Source of the DNA: Paralithodes platypus
Lineage: Eukaryota > Arthropoda > Malacostraca > Decapoda > Lithodidae
Direction: 5' to 3'
Assembly (NCBI GenBank): GCA_032716605.1
Contig: JAVRFV010002327.1
Coordinates: 357,260 to 421,259, forward strand
Length of the DNA stretch: 64,000 bases
The notes below the pieces were generated by a model. It was given only the letters and a program-made list of their open reading frames with translations. It was not told the origin of the DNA and did not search any database. Below are positions 45,758 through 56,151 of this stretch, in pieces (the first letter of the stretch is position 1; every line of letters starts with the position of its first letter). Both the position numbers and the translations under genes were made by a program.

Positions 45758-45898
45758 ATGACCAGCTATGTAAATACAGTAGTGAACATTTGGTTTAGTC
45801 TGTGCTCAAAAATCCATTTTCTTTAGCAGGCCATACACTAAACCATTACCCCCTTTTCACAGACAAATACACAAACAATTTGTCAAAGATGCAAATAG

Positions 45899-45980
45899 CG
45901 GGGGTGTGGGGGCGGCAGCCCCCACCCATAATACTAGGATAGGTTAGGTACTTAGGTAAGGTTGTTAGGTTAGGCTAATG
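45899..45980 (+). repeat. G/C hairpin followed by TTAGG-type run, copy 3
   Basis: It is nearly identical to copy 1 over the hairpin and CCATAATACTAGG. The TTAGG run is interrupted (GGTTAGGTACTTAGGTAAGG). Confidence 0.7.
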
Positions 45981-46076
45981 TCCTTTCAAAGGGGTATAGG
46001 CTTGTAAACACTATGATAGCTTAACATGAGCCAAAAATCGAAATTAGGTTAGTGTAATTTGTTTACTCTTAAAACT

Positions 46077-46590
46077 CGCAAAATCAGAGCCAACTTTTCC
46101 CAAAACTTGGCTCGGGTTTTCCAATATTCGGGTTTTATGGCTTTGCAATTTCGGGAAACCTGAGCCAAATTTCTAAACGAGGTTACTGTCATTTGTTTGT
46201 CTACAAACTCGCAAAATCCGAGCCAGCTTTGGCCAAAACCTGGCTCGGGTTTTCCAAAATTCGGGTTTTATGGCTTTGCAATTTTGGGAAACCTGAGCCA
46301 AATTTCTAAATGAGGTTACTGTCATTTGTTTGTTTACAAACTCGCAAAATCCGAGCCAGCTTTGGCCAAAAGCTGGCTCGGGTTTTCCAAAATTAGGGTT
46401 TTATGAGTTTGCAATTTTGGGAAACCTGAGCCAAATTTCTAAATGAGGGTACTGTCATTTTGTTGTCAACAAACTCGCAAAATCCGAGCCAGCTTTGGCC
46501 AAAACTTGGCTCGGGTTTTCGAAATATTGGGTTTTAGGCCTTTGAAATACCTTCAAACCCGAGCCAAGTTTTGCTTGAATACGTTTGTAT
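46077..46590 (+). repeat. Tandem repeat, 133 bp x 4
   Basis: CGCAAAATC-GAGCC recurs at 46077, 46210, 46343 and 46476, exactly 133 bases apart. Each unit also has GGCTCGGGTTTTCCAAAATT, CGGGTTTTATGGCTTTGCAA and GAAACCTGAGCCAAATTTCT, and can pair internally through AACCCGAGCC/GGCTCGGGTT. The last unit is diverged. Confidence 0.9.
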
Positions 46591-47850
46591 CGCCGTTTTA
46601 CGCATTTAACCCCTCATTTTCCCTGTACTTCATAGCCCTCCCCACTATCGGGCGGCGTGTCTTAAGATCGTTGTATAATGGGGAAAACGGTTTCGCCGAG
46701 GGTTCTAATTATTTCTAAAAACTATATATTGATGAAAACTAACAGGGAAAAATAAAAAAATCCATGGGAAAATTGGTGACCAATAAATGGAGTTTTTCCG
46801 CCTAGCCTATTGAATATTGCATCTGTTGGTTGAAGTAGGTGAAATCATGGAAAGTAGGGGTCATAATTTTGATATGCTTAGCCTATACCAAACTCGGTTG
46901 CTTTTTTAATTACTTAGCCTAGTCTACTTTGTTTACTTTTTAGAATTCCGCCCTCTGATGGCGCAGCTAAGGTGGACCTCCTCCGAAGCGGCCAGGCAGC
47001 TCTGTTTCTCTGGAACTTGGGTGATCTGCCAAGGAGTTGCTTGCAGCGCTGGTGTATCCGGGTGTCATATTTATTTCTAATGTAGTCTAGTGCTTTAAGC
47101 ATATGATATAATTTTGATTGGCTTGGCCAGACTAGGCCTAGGCCTACTTTTTGAGTATTATTAAATTAATGTTTTAATGTAGTGCTTTACATGTACACTA
47201 TTAAGCTATAAACAGCTCTTGGCAAGAATGTAGTTACCGGGTGTACCGCCCGTCTTGTTGACACTACGCGGACGCTCACCATCATGTTCCCGTCTATTTT
47301 GACTGCCTTTGGATACAAAAATACATTACCCTAACCAAACGACCTAAGCTAACCTAACCTAGTATTCTAGATTTATAAGTATTTATTCTATTATAAGTAT
47401 TTATAGATGATTATGTTGTATGTCGGTACTGGTACACCCGATAACAACATCCTTCCCCAGCTGTTTTACATACCGATAGTTATAATTTACCGTAGGCCTG
47501 TTGACGGCATTTTTTGGTTGAACTAGCTGAAAGCATTGTATCATAATTTGTATTTGCTTAGCCAAACTTAGTTGTTTTGAGTCCATTGTTATATTTATGA
47601 TACTGCCACACAGGATCTTACTATGTTTACTAATATACCGGTACCGTACTGATTCATATTTACTGTATTAGGTAGCCTATACAAACCTTTGATACAATTT
47701 AGCCTAGGCTTATTAAATAAGCACACTTGTGTGGCTCCTGAAGGTTCACAAATAATTATTATTAGTTGAAAATGAGTGTATCATATAAGACATTAAAAAT
47801 TAATTTTTATATTTTCTTAATCAAAATTGATTCATTACATATTTTTGTAT
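46591..47850. other. Remainder of the long intron
   Basis: A minus-strand frame at 46914-47102 (IHQRCKQLLGRSPKFQRNRA) looks protein-like but has no recognised family and no support beyond composition. The rest is AT-rich. Confidence 0.35.
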
Positions 47851-48317
47851 ATTTTCAGAGTGAAGAGTCACCTTGCCATCAGGAGGCGGGAAACTTTCAA
47901 GACTGGTGGTGGTCCACCACCTTCTGACCTGCCAGACGATGATGCCAAGATCTTGAGCATCATCGAGAAAGAAGTCAAAGACACGGGCAACAACTTTGAC
48001 AGCGACTCACCAGACTGTAAGTTATAAACTGCACGTATATTGGCAGGTCAGGGTATTTGTATGCAAGCTATTTATTTTGGGTTACAGAATGTCTGATGAT
48101 TTTGATTTACAGTATTAATTTTTGTTATCATCAGCTGTGAGTAAAGGAGGGACCGTCAATTGAAGATAATTATACAGGGCCTTGATGCGAGAAGGTACTA
48201 ATCGGCTATCCAGACCAAAACCAAGGTTTCTGCTGGAACAGGTACAACAATGTATCAATTGTTTTAATGTAAAGGATATTTGGCCAAATAACCTTTGACA
48301 TTTCAAAATTAGCTACA

Positions 48318-48787
48318 TTAACACCTAAAGAGCGGCCTAGGCGGTATAAAATATGTAGCCACCAGCGGGGTGTTTTTAGCCAAAATAGGGCTGTTTAAGT
48401 GATCATTTTCATGCCTAAATAAGACCCAGAGCGTAAAACAAGTATCTATCCCTGAAAGGGCATAAACAGAGCTTTCCAATGACACCATAACGATCCTTTT
48501 ATGACGGCTAGTTTTCTTGCAACAACCGCGCAACACGAGTGCAAAAAGCATGTAATTCGGTACTTTCCCCATACAATTCAGTATGTAGCGAGGGAGGGAG
48601 GAGGTGGGATTCGTGTCAGTAGGTTCGCCGCGGTGGTCTGGAGCAGTCATACGCTCGCTACTCTCCTGCCACCACTTGTCTCTCTCTCTCAGCAACATTA
48701 CGTGCTGAAATTGCCACACGACCTATGTCGCGCGCCTCCAGATTTATTATACTCGACTTATGTTGCGCGCCGACAGTTAGGGGTTAA
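48318..48787 (-). mobile_element. TTAA-flanked non-autonomous DNA transposon, copy 3 (470 bp)
   Basis: TTAA lies at 48318-48321 and 48784-48787. It is collinear with copy 2 but more diverged and 18 bases shorter. The termini are CACCTAAAGAGCGGCC and, inverted, CCCCTAACTGTCGGCGC. It lies inside intron 2 of the SANT-like gene. Confidence 0.7.
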
Positions 48788-48794
48788 CCTACCG

Positions 48795-49034
48795 CTTTTT
48801 CCTTTGCCCTCAACTTTCTCTTCATAATTGCTGAAGGGCACAGGGCCCTGGGTGGGGCTTTGGTTTCCCGGGCGTTTCCGCGCCCTACTCAGCTCCCCGC
48901 CATGGAGTGGCTTCGGTCACCCAGGCTTTATTGTGGTCGCCAGGGAGGGTACAGTGAGGGCGCTTGGTTATGGCCTTGCTCGGGGCCTTGGGGCTGTTCG
49001 GCCAGGCAGCTTGGGGAACGACAACAACAACAAC
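48795..49034 (+). repeat. Interspersed repeat with (AAC)n tail, copy 2
   Basis: It is the same family as 22081-22308, with a longer AAC tail (GGGGAACGACAACAACAACAAC-like end). It starts only eight bases beyond the TTAA element. Confidence 0.6.
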
Positions 49035-49177
49035 CTACCCGCTTGCAACTGAATCCTCGTGTTTTGATGAGGATGGCAAATTAATGTTTTCTCGCACCAA
49101 TCAGCTTATAACCCATTATAACATCATATTTCTTTGGTTGGAAGTTGTTCAATTTGTGCTGCATACATCATGAGTGT

Positions 49178-49285
49178 TACTATTGTGTTTTTCAAGTGCA
49201 ATTTTTCATGGAGGTGTTTTGTGTGTAGATCCTGTGTTAAATTTGTGTTTTTCAAGTGGAATTTTTGATGGAGGGTTATTGTGCG
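49178..49285 (+). repeat. Short tandem duplication
   Basis: TGTGTTTTTCAAGTG-AATTTTT-ATGGAGG occurs twice about 65 bases apart. Confidence 0.6.
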
Positions 49286-50497
49286 TCCGTTATATGGATT
49301 TTAATTCAGTAAGGTATTCTTGTTCAGTGTAGTACTGTAATATCCCCCCAAAATTGACATTAATACAACTTAAAATAATTGAATTCCAACTGCGTACCGG
49401 TACGTAACTCTTGACAAATAATTTGTACGGTAGGTATTTTTGTAAGCATTAGTAATGTCCACCAGAGAGAAATTAAAGTTAATCATTACTTTATGTTGTG
49501 AGAAGTTGTGTATTCTTATTTATTACGGTAGCGGTACCCATATGGTGTAGCCTACAGTCAACTAGATTGACGGCGTTCAATTATCTATCATTATTTTTTT
49601 TCAGATGTTGCGCAGTCATCTTCTGGGGTGGCACGATCAACGGTTGGGCGATCGGTGGTGCCTGCATGTCTAATTGTGCAGTCGTCAATGCGACCTCAAA
49701 CATCTGCCACACATTGAAACAGCCCTACCTAGGTGCTACCCCACGGGTTAGGCTTTATCCTGCGATGCAACCCATGGAAGGACTTGTTGGGGAGGCTGAG
49801 AGCTCTTCACAAAATCACAGTCAAATGCCATTTAGTGTGAGTGAGGTCTGCGACATTGGAGATCTCACCTCTGATGAAGACGAGTGGTTTCAGGGAAGGC
49901 AAAACCAACAGTCAGCGGTACCACCTCCATCAACTCTGCAACCATCCAGTTCAAAACCCAAACAAAAGAAACAAACTAGGACGAGTAAATTTCGTGGAGC
50001 AGCCGTGCCTCAAAATGTAACCGACGAAGGAGACGCAAATCGTCTATATTTAAAAACCAGACAACAGGTTCTGGACCTCCAAGTACAGGAGATGAAACTA
50101 CGCATAAAGGATGTAGAAACAAGGCTACTGCTTAGCCAAATGGAATTGAAAAAAAAAAGGGAAATGTAGGTACCATATTCAAAGGCCAGGAACTATGCAA
50201 CAGTTGAAAAAGGTTGAGGGGTATGAACGGGGAGAGGATGTGGTATGGGTAGATACTAGCGTGGGAAAGCAACCTACTGTCTTGTGTAGTGGTGTACAGA
50301 TATGGTCTTTACTGGCAAGGTATTCTACAGTATATGACTTAAATAGTATTAATTATTTATTTGTTAATATTTCATATATTACCACAACCTGCAATAATGT
50401 GCATTAATAGAGTTAATATTAAATAAAATCAATTTGTGATTACCAATTTCCTTTTTATCCTTTATTTCTCGGAGGTTTGAAATTGACCGTTTGCAAG

Positions 50498-50706
50498 ACA
50501 CTTTCTTCAAATGTATCTGCACCCCTACGCTGATTATCTGATGTGTACAGCTTGGTAGGGTTAGCAGCCCTGCCTGCAACTATAATGTGTGAATTAAGAC
50601 ACGGTACTCTGATATATAGATATAGTTGCAGGCAGTGGTGCCAACCTTATCAAGCTGTACACCAGATGATCAGCATAGGGGTGCAGATACTTTTGTGACC
50701 AAGTGT
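50498..50706. mobile_element. Tc1/mariner-like MITE, about 209 bp, long inverted repeats
   Basis: Arms of about 85 bases pair: GTATCTGCACCCCTACGCTG on the left with CAGCATAGGGGTGCAGATAC on the right, continuing through a GTACAGCTTG block to TGCCTGCAACTATA/TATAGTTGCAGGCA. The right terminus, read inward, is ACACTTGGTCACAAAAGTAT next to TA. This resembles Tc1-type ends. It lies between the two convergent Harbinger genes. Confidence 0.7.
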
Positions 50707-51061
50707 AGATGATTTATATATTGCAAACAAATATTATTTGCTTAATACATTTGAATTAGGAACCTCCAAGCATAGGCTTGGCCAATGTGTAGTACCGGTT
50801 AAAGAAAATTTAAATGTTGGAAATGGTCTTCCATCTGCTGCACAATTTATATATGCATTTTGTTTTATCATTACAATCTTATCACCAGTAGCAACAGCAC
50901 CCTTTCACCTCTCTACAGTAAATTAGTACTGGGTACTGTATTTGTTAAGCAATTACCCGCAACGCATTGATATTTGAAAACATATAAGAGTACGAATGGT
51001 TTGCGTTTCAAGTCAACACCAACATACTGTTGTATAATCACCGTCTAATTTACAGAATTAT

Positions 51062-51110
51062 TGATCGGCCACCCCAAGGTATGGGGTATGCGCCCGAGTG
51101 TATACATATT
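51062..51110 (+). repeat. RTE-like 3' tail fragment
   Basis: TCGGCCACCCCAAGGTATGG, GGTATGCGCCCGAGTGTATAC and ATA words match the RTE tail layout at 14072-14130 and 6573-6640. Confidence 0.45.
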
Positions 51111-51504
51111 CATATTTAATAGTGTTACTGCATAGAATTACAGCAAAGACTTGCTATGTTAACAGTACCGTGATATACTTAAAACAAAATGAAAAAGTAC
51201 AGTATATGAAGCTTGGACAATTATAGGTACAGAGTGTAAGGAAAATTGAACAATATAATTAACGGTAACAACATTTATTGTAATTATTACATACATATAT
51301 AATATTTTGGCACTGTTAAAGTTAAAAATGATTAATATTGCACCCCTTGTCAACCATCAAGCCACAGACGCCTACTAATGTAACTCGCAGCCCCTTGGAT
51401 GTCGGCTTATTTCTTGTTCTAAAAAGATTTAGGCCAAACTTGATTATGATATGCTAATGATTAACAAAATATGAGTAATTGATTAGGCAATCAACAATAC
51501 ATAT

Positions 51505-52978
51505 TTAGAAATAATCTCTGACTATTTGATCGCGTTTTATCCTACCTTGCCTGTTTGCATTATTGTTTACTGCATTTCGGTTAATCACTTGGACTACTCC
51601 CCTGTTTTCACCCAATTTTCCTAAGATATCATCAAAGTCTCCTCTTCTTTCCTCTTCTGCTAATAGCCTAGTAGTGACTGCAATGTTATGGATAACTGTG
51701 CATGCCACAATGATGTTTTTGGTAGTGTCAATGCATGTCCTAACTTTTTGTCCAATATATAAAAATCTCCTTTTCATAATTCCAAAAGCTCTCTCAACAA
51801 CATTGCCTGTTCTTATATGACTCCTGTTGTATGCCTCCTCGTGGTTATTGCTAGGATTATAAATAGGAGTCATTAAATATGTCCTTAGAGCATAGCCTGC
51901 ATCGCCAAGGAGGTGGCCAGGTAACGAGCCTTCTTCCAGTGTAGCACAAATTCGTCTGTTTTCAAATATTCTGCTATCATGGGCACTTCCTTGCCACTTT
52001 GCTACAACATTGTAAAACAACATATCTGGTCCGCAAATAGCCTGAACATTAAATGAAAAGAACCCCTTTCTACAGCGGAAAATTTCAGGGTCATCACATG
52101 CTGGTCGTACAATTGGTACATGGGTGCAATCAATGCAGCCAATGACACCAGGCATTCCACTGCGAGCATAAAACTCCTGTATGGTATTGCGCAAATCATT
52201 GCCAACAGGAAATTTCGCATATTGACCACAGAGACTGGCGATTGCTCGTGAAACATGTGCAAGGCACTGGCTCTCACGGATTTGGGATACATCATAGCAA
52301 TCGCCAATTGTGATCTGAAGATCACCACTGGCTATGCAGCGTAAGGCAATCAGGACTTGGAGGTTTGGAGGAACGGGACAACCTGCAAATAAACCAAAAT
52401 ACAAAATATAAGTTGAAGTATTTAATTAAAAAAAAAAAAAAAAAATGTAGCCTAAAAATAACATATTGATAACCATGTCTGCCTATCGAGATCGGAGCCT
52501 CTCCGGGTGGTCCTGCATATTCTTTTTTCAAATAATAATTTTACAAGTTTAACTCCTGAGCTGTGTAGGAGTGACTTTTTCTAACCCAACTGAATTTGCC
52601 TTTGCCTAAAGTAGCCCAGGCTCAATTTGACTTCTGACAGAGAGGGGTAAAAGCACACTGGTACGGTACGGTAATAAAGGCAAGGAAGCGAAATTGTCAC
52701 TAGTGGTTTCTTTGCTTACCTCTTCTATCATTTGCAACAGGAAGTTGATTTCCAATTTCCTGGATGAGACCAAAAACAGACTGTTTTTGTAGCCTGAATC
52801 TGGCCACAAATTCCTGGTCAGCCATGGCTATGAATGGGTCCATTCTATCCGGTACAATGCGCTGTCTCCGTCGTCTGGGTCGTCCTTCTTCCCACAGTTC
52901 CGCCCATGCCTCCGGGTCTTGCTGTGCCATGTGCTCCCATTCATTCCATATTTGAGGAAACCGGTTCATTGCGTCCAT
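51505..52978 (-). CDS. PIF/Harbinger (HARBI1-like) DDE transposase, two exons
   Basis: Exon 1 is 52978-52720 (86 codons plus one base) and exon 2 is 52382-51505. The 337-bp intron between has GAG|GTAAGC and TTATTTGCAG|G borders and joins in phase to give DRRGCPVPPNLQVL. The deduced product is about 378 residues, close to the usual 350-400 for HARBI1-like proteins. Exon 1 supplies the N-terminal helical segment (FVARFRLQKQSVFGLIQEI). Exon 2 holds the RNase-H-like DDE domain: D171 in GVIGCIDCTHVPI, D247 in GHLLGDAGYALRTYL, E283 in VVERAFGIMKRRF. No stop or frameshift is seen. The start ATG at 52978-52976 is the first in frame. The enzyme cuts and pastes DNA at 3-bp targets and needs a Myb/SANT-like partner, here convergent at 43639-50169. 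A minus-strand AATAAA lies at 51274-51279. Terminal inverted repeats were not located, so mobility is unproven. Confidence 0.88.
52475..52515 (+). repeat. RTE 3' UTR fragment inside the transposase intron
   Basis: CATGTCTGCCTATCGAGATCGGAGCC and TCTCCGGGTGGTC match 13887-13921 in the RTE 3' UTR with three differences. Only about 40 bases remain. Confidence 0.55.
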
Positions 52979-52979
52979 T

Positions 52980-53368
52980 ATCCAATTAATCTGTGAAAAA
53001 AAAAAATATGAACAATAGGGAGGTACTACATACGTACAGTAACGTACTAGCCTAGGTATAATCCGCTATTTTTGGTTTATAATTTTTTTTTTTTGTGAGG
53101 TGGGATCTCGTTCAATTGATATTCGAAATCATCATATAGGCTCTATACTGTACTGTACATTCACCTTAATTAGTCAAACACAATGATTCATAAGAAGTTG
53201 TACGGTTTAAATTTTGTATTACCTTAGACTCCTGGGAGTATTGACGGCATTCCAGGGCCCAGGCAGCCATATTTGGGGTTAGCCTATCATATAGTTTAAA
53301 ATATGAAAGTAGCCAATAGGCTACATCGTTACTGTTAATTTGTGTTAAGCTATAGCCTACACTTTAAA
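52980..53368. other. Upstream flank of the transposase
   Basis: This probably contains the promoter and right end of the Harbinger element. A GGCATTCCAGGGCCCAGGCA phrase at about 53245 is GC-rich against an AT-rich background and could be terminal, but no partner was found near 43.3-43.6 kb. Confidence 0.35.
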
Positions 53369-54153
53369 ATTAAAATGTAAAACTTGCAAACTAAACAAAC
53401 CAAAATTGGGACAAGGACAATATAAAGTCAAATTAAATTATCAAAATCGCCATGTGGAAACAACGCTTACTAAAATGAAAATTATTAAATAAAAGAACAC
53501 AATCCACCACATAGGGTGTACATTACTACATGAGCAAGTTAATCTGTTTCCCAAGCAAACTAATCGCACATATAACAACGCACTATCGTCATGTTAAAGG
53601 AAGTAGTCAAGTTTGGGAAGTCCGGGATGTTCTGGCAAATTTTACTAAACTGCATGAATAAAGAAACTACATGTTAAATGTCAAAATATTATTTAAAATC
53701 AAATTTGCAACATGACAAGACATTAACAATAGTACAAAATACAAATATTGATAAGATATCTATACTATTACAAAATAATATATAAAATACAGTACAGCAC
53801 TCACTAACGATAGTGCTATCGGGTAGGTACCTGTAAGCATAGCATGCCTCAAGTGACCCCTATCAATAACTACCCTACAAATAACCTACATTTATAGCAC
53901 AAATAAACTAAGGAAATCGCAAAAGCAAGCAATTGATACTATGGACAATGAATACATATAATATAAAGACAAATAATTGCAAAATATGAAGTAACAACAG
54001 ATTTAAACAAAGAGTACTCTTTTAACAAGAACAATAAATTTAAAAAATCATCAATATTAATATTAATAATAGAAAAAGATAAAGATAAACAATAAATACA
54101 GACAAAAAACAATAAATACAGACAAAAAGTAAGCAGAGGTTATACAAGAAACT

Positions 54154-55275
54154 TCAAGTTAAAAATGCTTGATTAAAATTATTGATGTCAAATTTTAGAA
54201 TACAGTCACAATAATTGACCCTAAAAAGATTAAATTTATGGAACAATTTACTTGCCTCAAAACCTCTGTCCACTAAGAGTCTGTATAGTAACCTAGCTCT
54301 AGCCCAAAAGTCATCTACTTTAGTGCAGATTTTACAAAATCTTATTAATTGGGAATAAAAACAATTATAAGTTATTTTACTATCGATATTACTACTAGGG
54401 AAAGGAAAGTTTATTACGTTAAAATTAAAATCATCAACTTTGTGATATACTTTATGTATGCACTGTTCATTAACAATCTCTATATTTATATCAAGAAAAT
54501 GTTCAACTTTATAATTTACGTTACATTGTGTGAGGGGAATAGAATTAGGGTAAATAAGTTTAGCAACTTGATTAAAATTTAACAAATTGCAAACGAGAAT
54601 ATCATCAATATATCTACTATTATTACTTAACAATTTAGCAAGTGCTAATTTTTCTGGGATTTTTTTTTTCTTGCTACTGTCAACTAAGTCTTTTATATAT
54701 TTAAATTCTAAAGCAAGCAAGAATAAGTCTGCAATTACAGGGCTAGCATTTCCACCCATAGGAATTCCTAATATTTGTTTGAAAATGTACGGCCCGAATC
54801 TAACATAAGTATTGAAAAGGAGGAATTTAAGGGCATCTTTAAGTTTAGTTCTATCAAAATATACAGAACTAGTGGGAGTAGAGCTAAGTGATGCATTATT
54901 AAAATATGTATAAACATTTATGAAATAATTACCATTCCTAACGAACCTGTCAAAGTGCAAATCTATAATAAAGCAAAGCTCTGAATATACTAAATCTAAA
55001 GGCAAATTGGTATACAAAGTTGAAAAGTCGAAGCTATGTACCGAGGTAACTTTCGGCATGGTATTTATTTTATCAATAACTTCTAACGAATTGTCAACAC
55101 TCCAATAATAGTTAATGCCAGTTCTTCTCATGATGCTATTACAATATCTTTTATGAGTACTTTTAATGTATTTTAAGCAATTTACGACTTGTTCTGATAG
55201 AGTTTTAGTGGTAGCAAATTTTGCTCCGGCAATAAAGCGATATTTATAAGGTCTTTTATGAAATTTAGGTAACAT
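54154..55275 (-). pseudogene. Penelope-like reverse transcriptase, older copy
   Basis: The open frame begins at MLPKFHKRPYKYRFIAGA and continues through motif A (SVHSFDFSTLYTNLP), motif B (GIPMGGNASPVIADLF) and the catalytic motif C (NSRYIDDILV), ending FNQAFLT. The frame stays open upstream of the ATG to about 55430. There a five-base insertion relative to the younger copy breaks continuity with the linker. Further upstream, at about 56155, the older copy has TGA where the younger has TTA. The RT part itself is intact, but the full polyprotein cannot be made. Confidence 0.85.
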
Positions 55276-55561
55276 GTATAATTTTGCAATGCACTTGTTC
55301 TTATCAGAAAGTTTAATATCAAATGTTATATTTTTCTTGGTATGTTCATCGATTAAGTTATCAATATTCAGATTATTTTGAATTTCATAAACAGAATTAC
55401 CGCAAATATTTTTACGTAATATGTTACCCTTAATACAGTACCTAATTCTGTTTTCATGTTTTCAAGATAAAATTTCTTACATGTGAAGCTATAATTATTG
55501 CTGGCTTTATCTACTGTAGTGATTACAAAATGTTTATGTAAATTTATTAAATCAGCTTTAA

Positions 55562-55999
55562 CCCGTGGAGCCCCGGCTAGTTTTGTAATGTTTGCGCACC
55601 AGAACCCGGCCGGTTTTCAAAAAATGGTTTTATTCCAGAAACAATAGCGAATGGGTTAGGAATGAAGGAAAAACCACGAAAAACCGCTCAAAAAGCTTAA
55701 AAAATGGTCCTACAGAGCCCCCGAAAACGGATTTTATAAGAGTAAAAAATTGAAGGCAATTATCCCAAAAAAACAGGTTATTGCGCGCTCGCGCGCACGC
55801 ACGTGGACTTTGAGAGTTTTCAACCATCGGCACGGTTGCGTGGGATACGTACACAGTTCCCATACAAATCTGAGCCCTCTTGAGTGGCTACACCTGAGGT
55901 CACGGTCGGCGCAATTGGGGCGACGCGCCAGGCGCGTCTCTGGGGCTGTGCGTTACATACATCGCCGACGCGTCAGGCGCGTCGCTGGGGCTGTACGGG
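55562..55999. mobile_element. 438-bp TTAA-flanked non-autonomous element inside the older PLE
   Basis: Inserted at TTAA (duplicated at 55558-55561 and 56000-56003). The younger Penelope-like copy has the uninterrupted target AAGCTTAAAGCTG at about 58097. Termini are CCCGTGGAGCCCCGGC and, inverted, CCCGTACAGCCCCAGC. It contains a GCGCGCTCGCGCGCACGCAC alternating stretch (about 55784) and a duplicated GACGCG-CAGGCGCGTC-CTGGGGCTGT block near its right end. No transposase is encoded. TTAA duplication and CCC ends point to a piggyBac-like family. Confidence 0.88.
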
Positions 56000-56151
56000 T
56001 TAAGCTTATTATAATTATAGTCTATAAAATCTGAAAGATTAAATTCATTTTTAAGCGAGAAAATTTTATTTCTAATTAACTTAATTAATAATTTAGACCA
56101 TGCTTCTAGTTCTCTCGCATCGCAGCACGCAATTTTTAACAATTTATCTTT

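Larger units (their letters stand above)
43863..47858 (+). other. Long first intron of the SANT-like gene
   Basis: The 4.0-kb intron has GTAAGT and TTTTCAG borders. It contains a Cys-rich open frame (44646-44843), a foldback element (45104-45556), three hairpin/TTAGG segments and a 133-bp tandem repeat. Much of it is rich in TAGGCCTAG words. It is unusually long for a transposon intron and has probably grown by later insertions. Confidence 0.65.
43639..50169 (+). pseudogene. Myb/SANT-like protein of a PIF/Harbinger transposon, three exons, frameshifted
   Basis: Exon 1 (43639-43862) encodes a Myb/SANT-like DNA-binding domain: LFQDFIKEESILKSKETDG, a WERISTKMNAEG helix, TVAQYRKFWDRMK. The donor is AA|GTAAGT. 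Exon 2 (47859-48016, after TATTTTCAG) joins in phase and gives VKSHLAIRRRETFKTGGGPP, the linker that follows this domain in Harbinger Myb-like and MSANTD proteins, then an acidic stretch. Exon 3 starts at 49605 after TTTTTTTCAG. In the spliced phase it encodes SSSGVARSTVGRS and stops at TGA 49715-49717. The downstream frame (to 50169), with DLTSDEDEWFQ, a basic KPKQKKQTRTSK stretch and a C-terminal coiled coil, is shifted. Either an indel or an unrecognised intron lies at about 49650-49740. These proteins assist the transposase in nuclear import and target recognition. AATAAA is at 50422. Confidence 0.75.

Noticed and set aside
55630..56142. Open frames across the 438-bp TTAA element
   Set aside because: They cross the insertion boundaries and translate GC-rich non-coding sequence.
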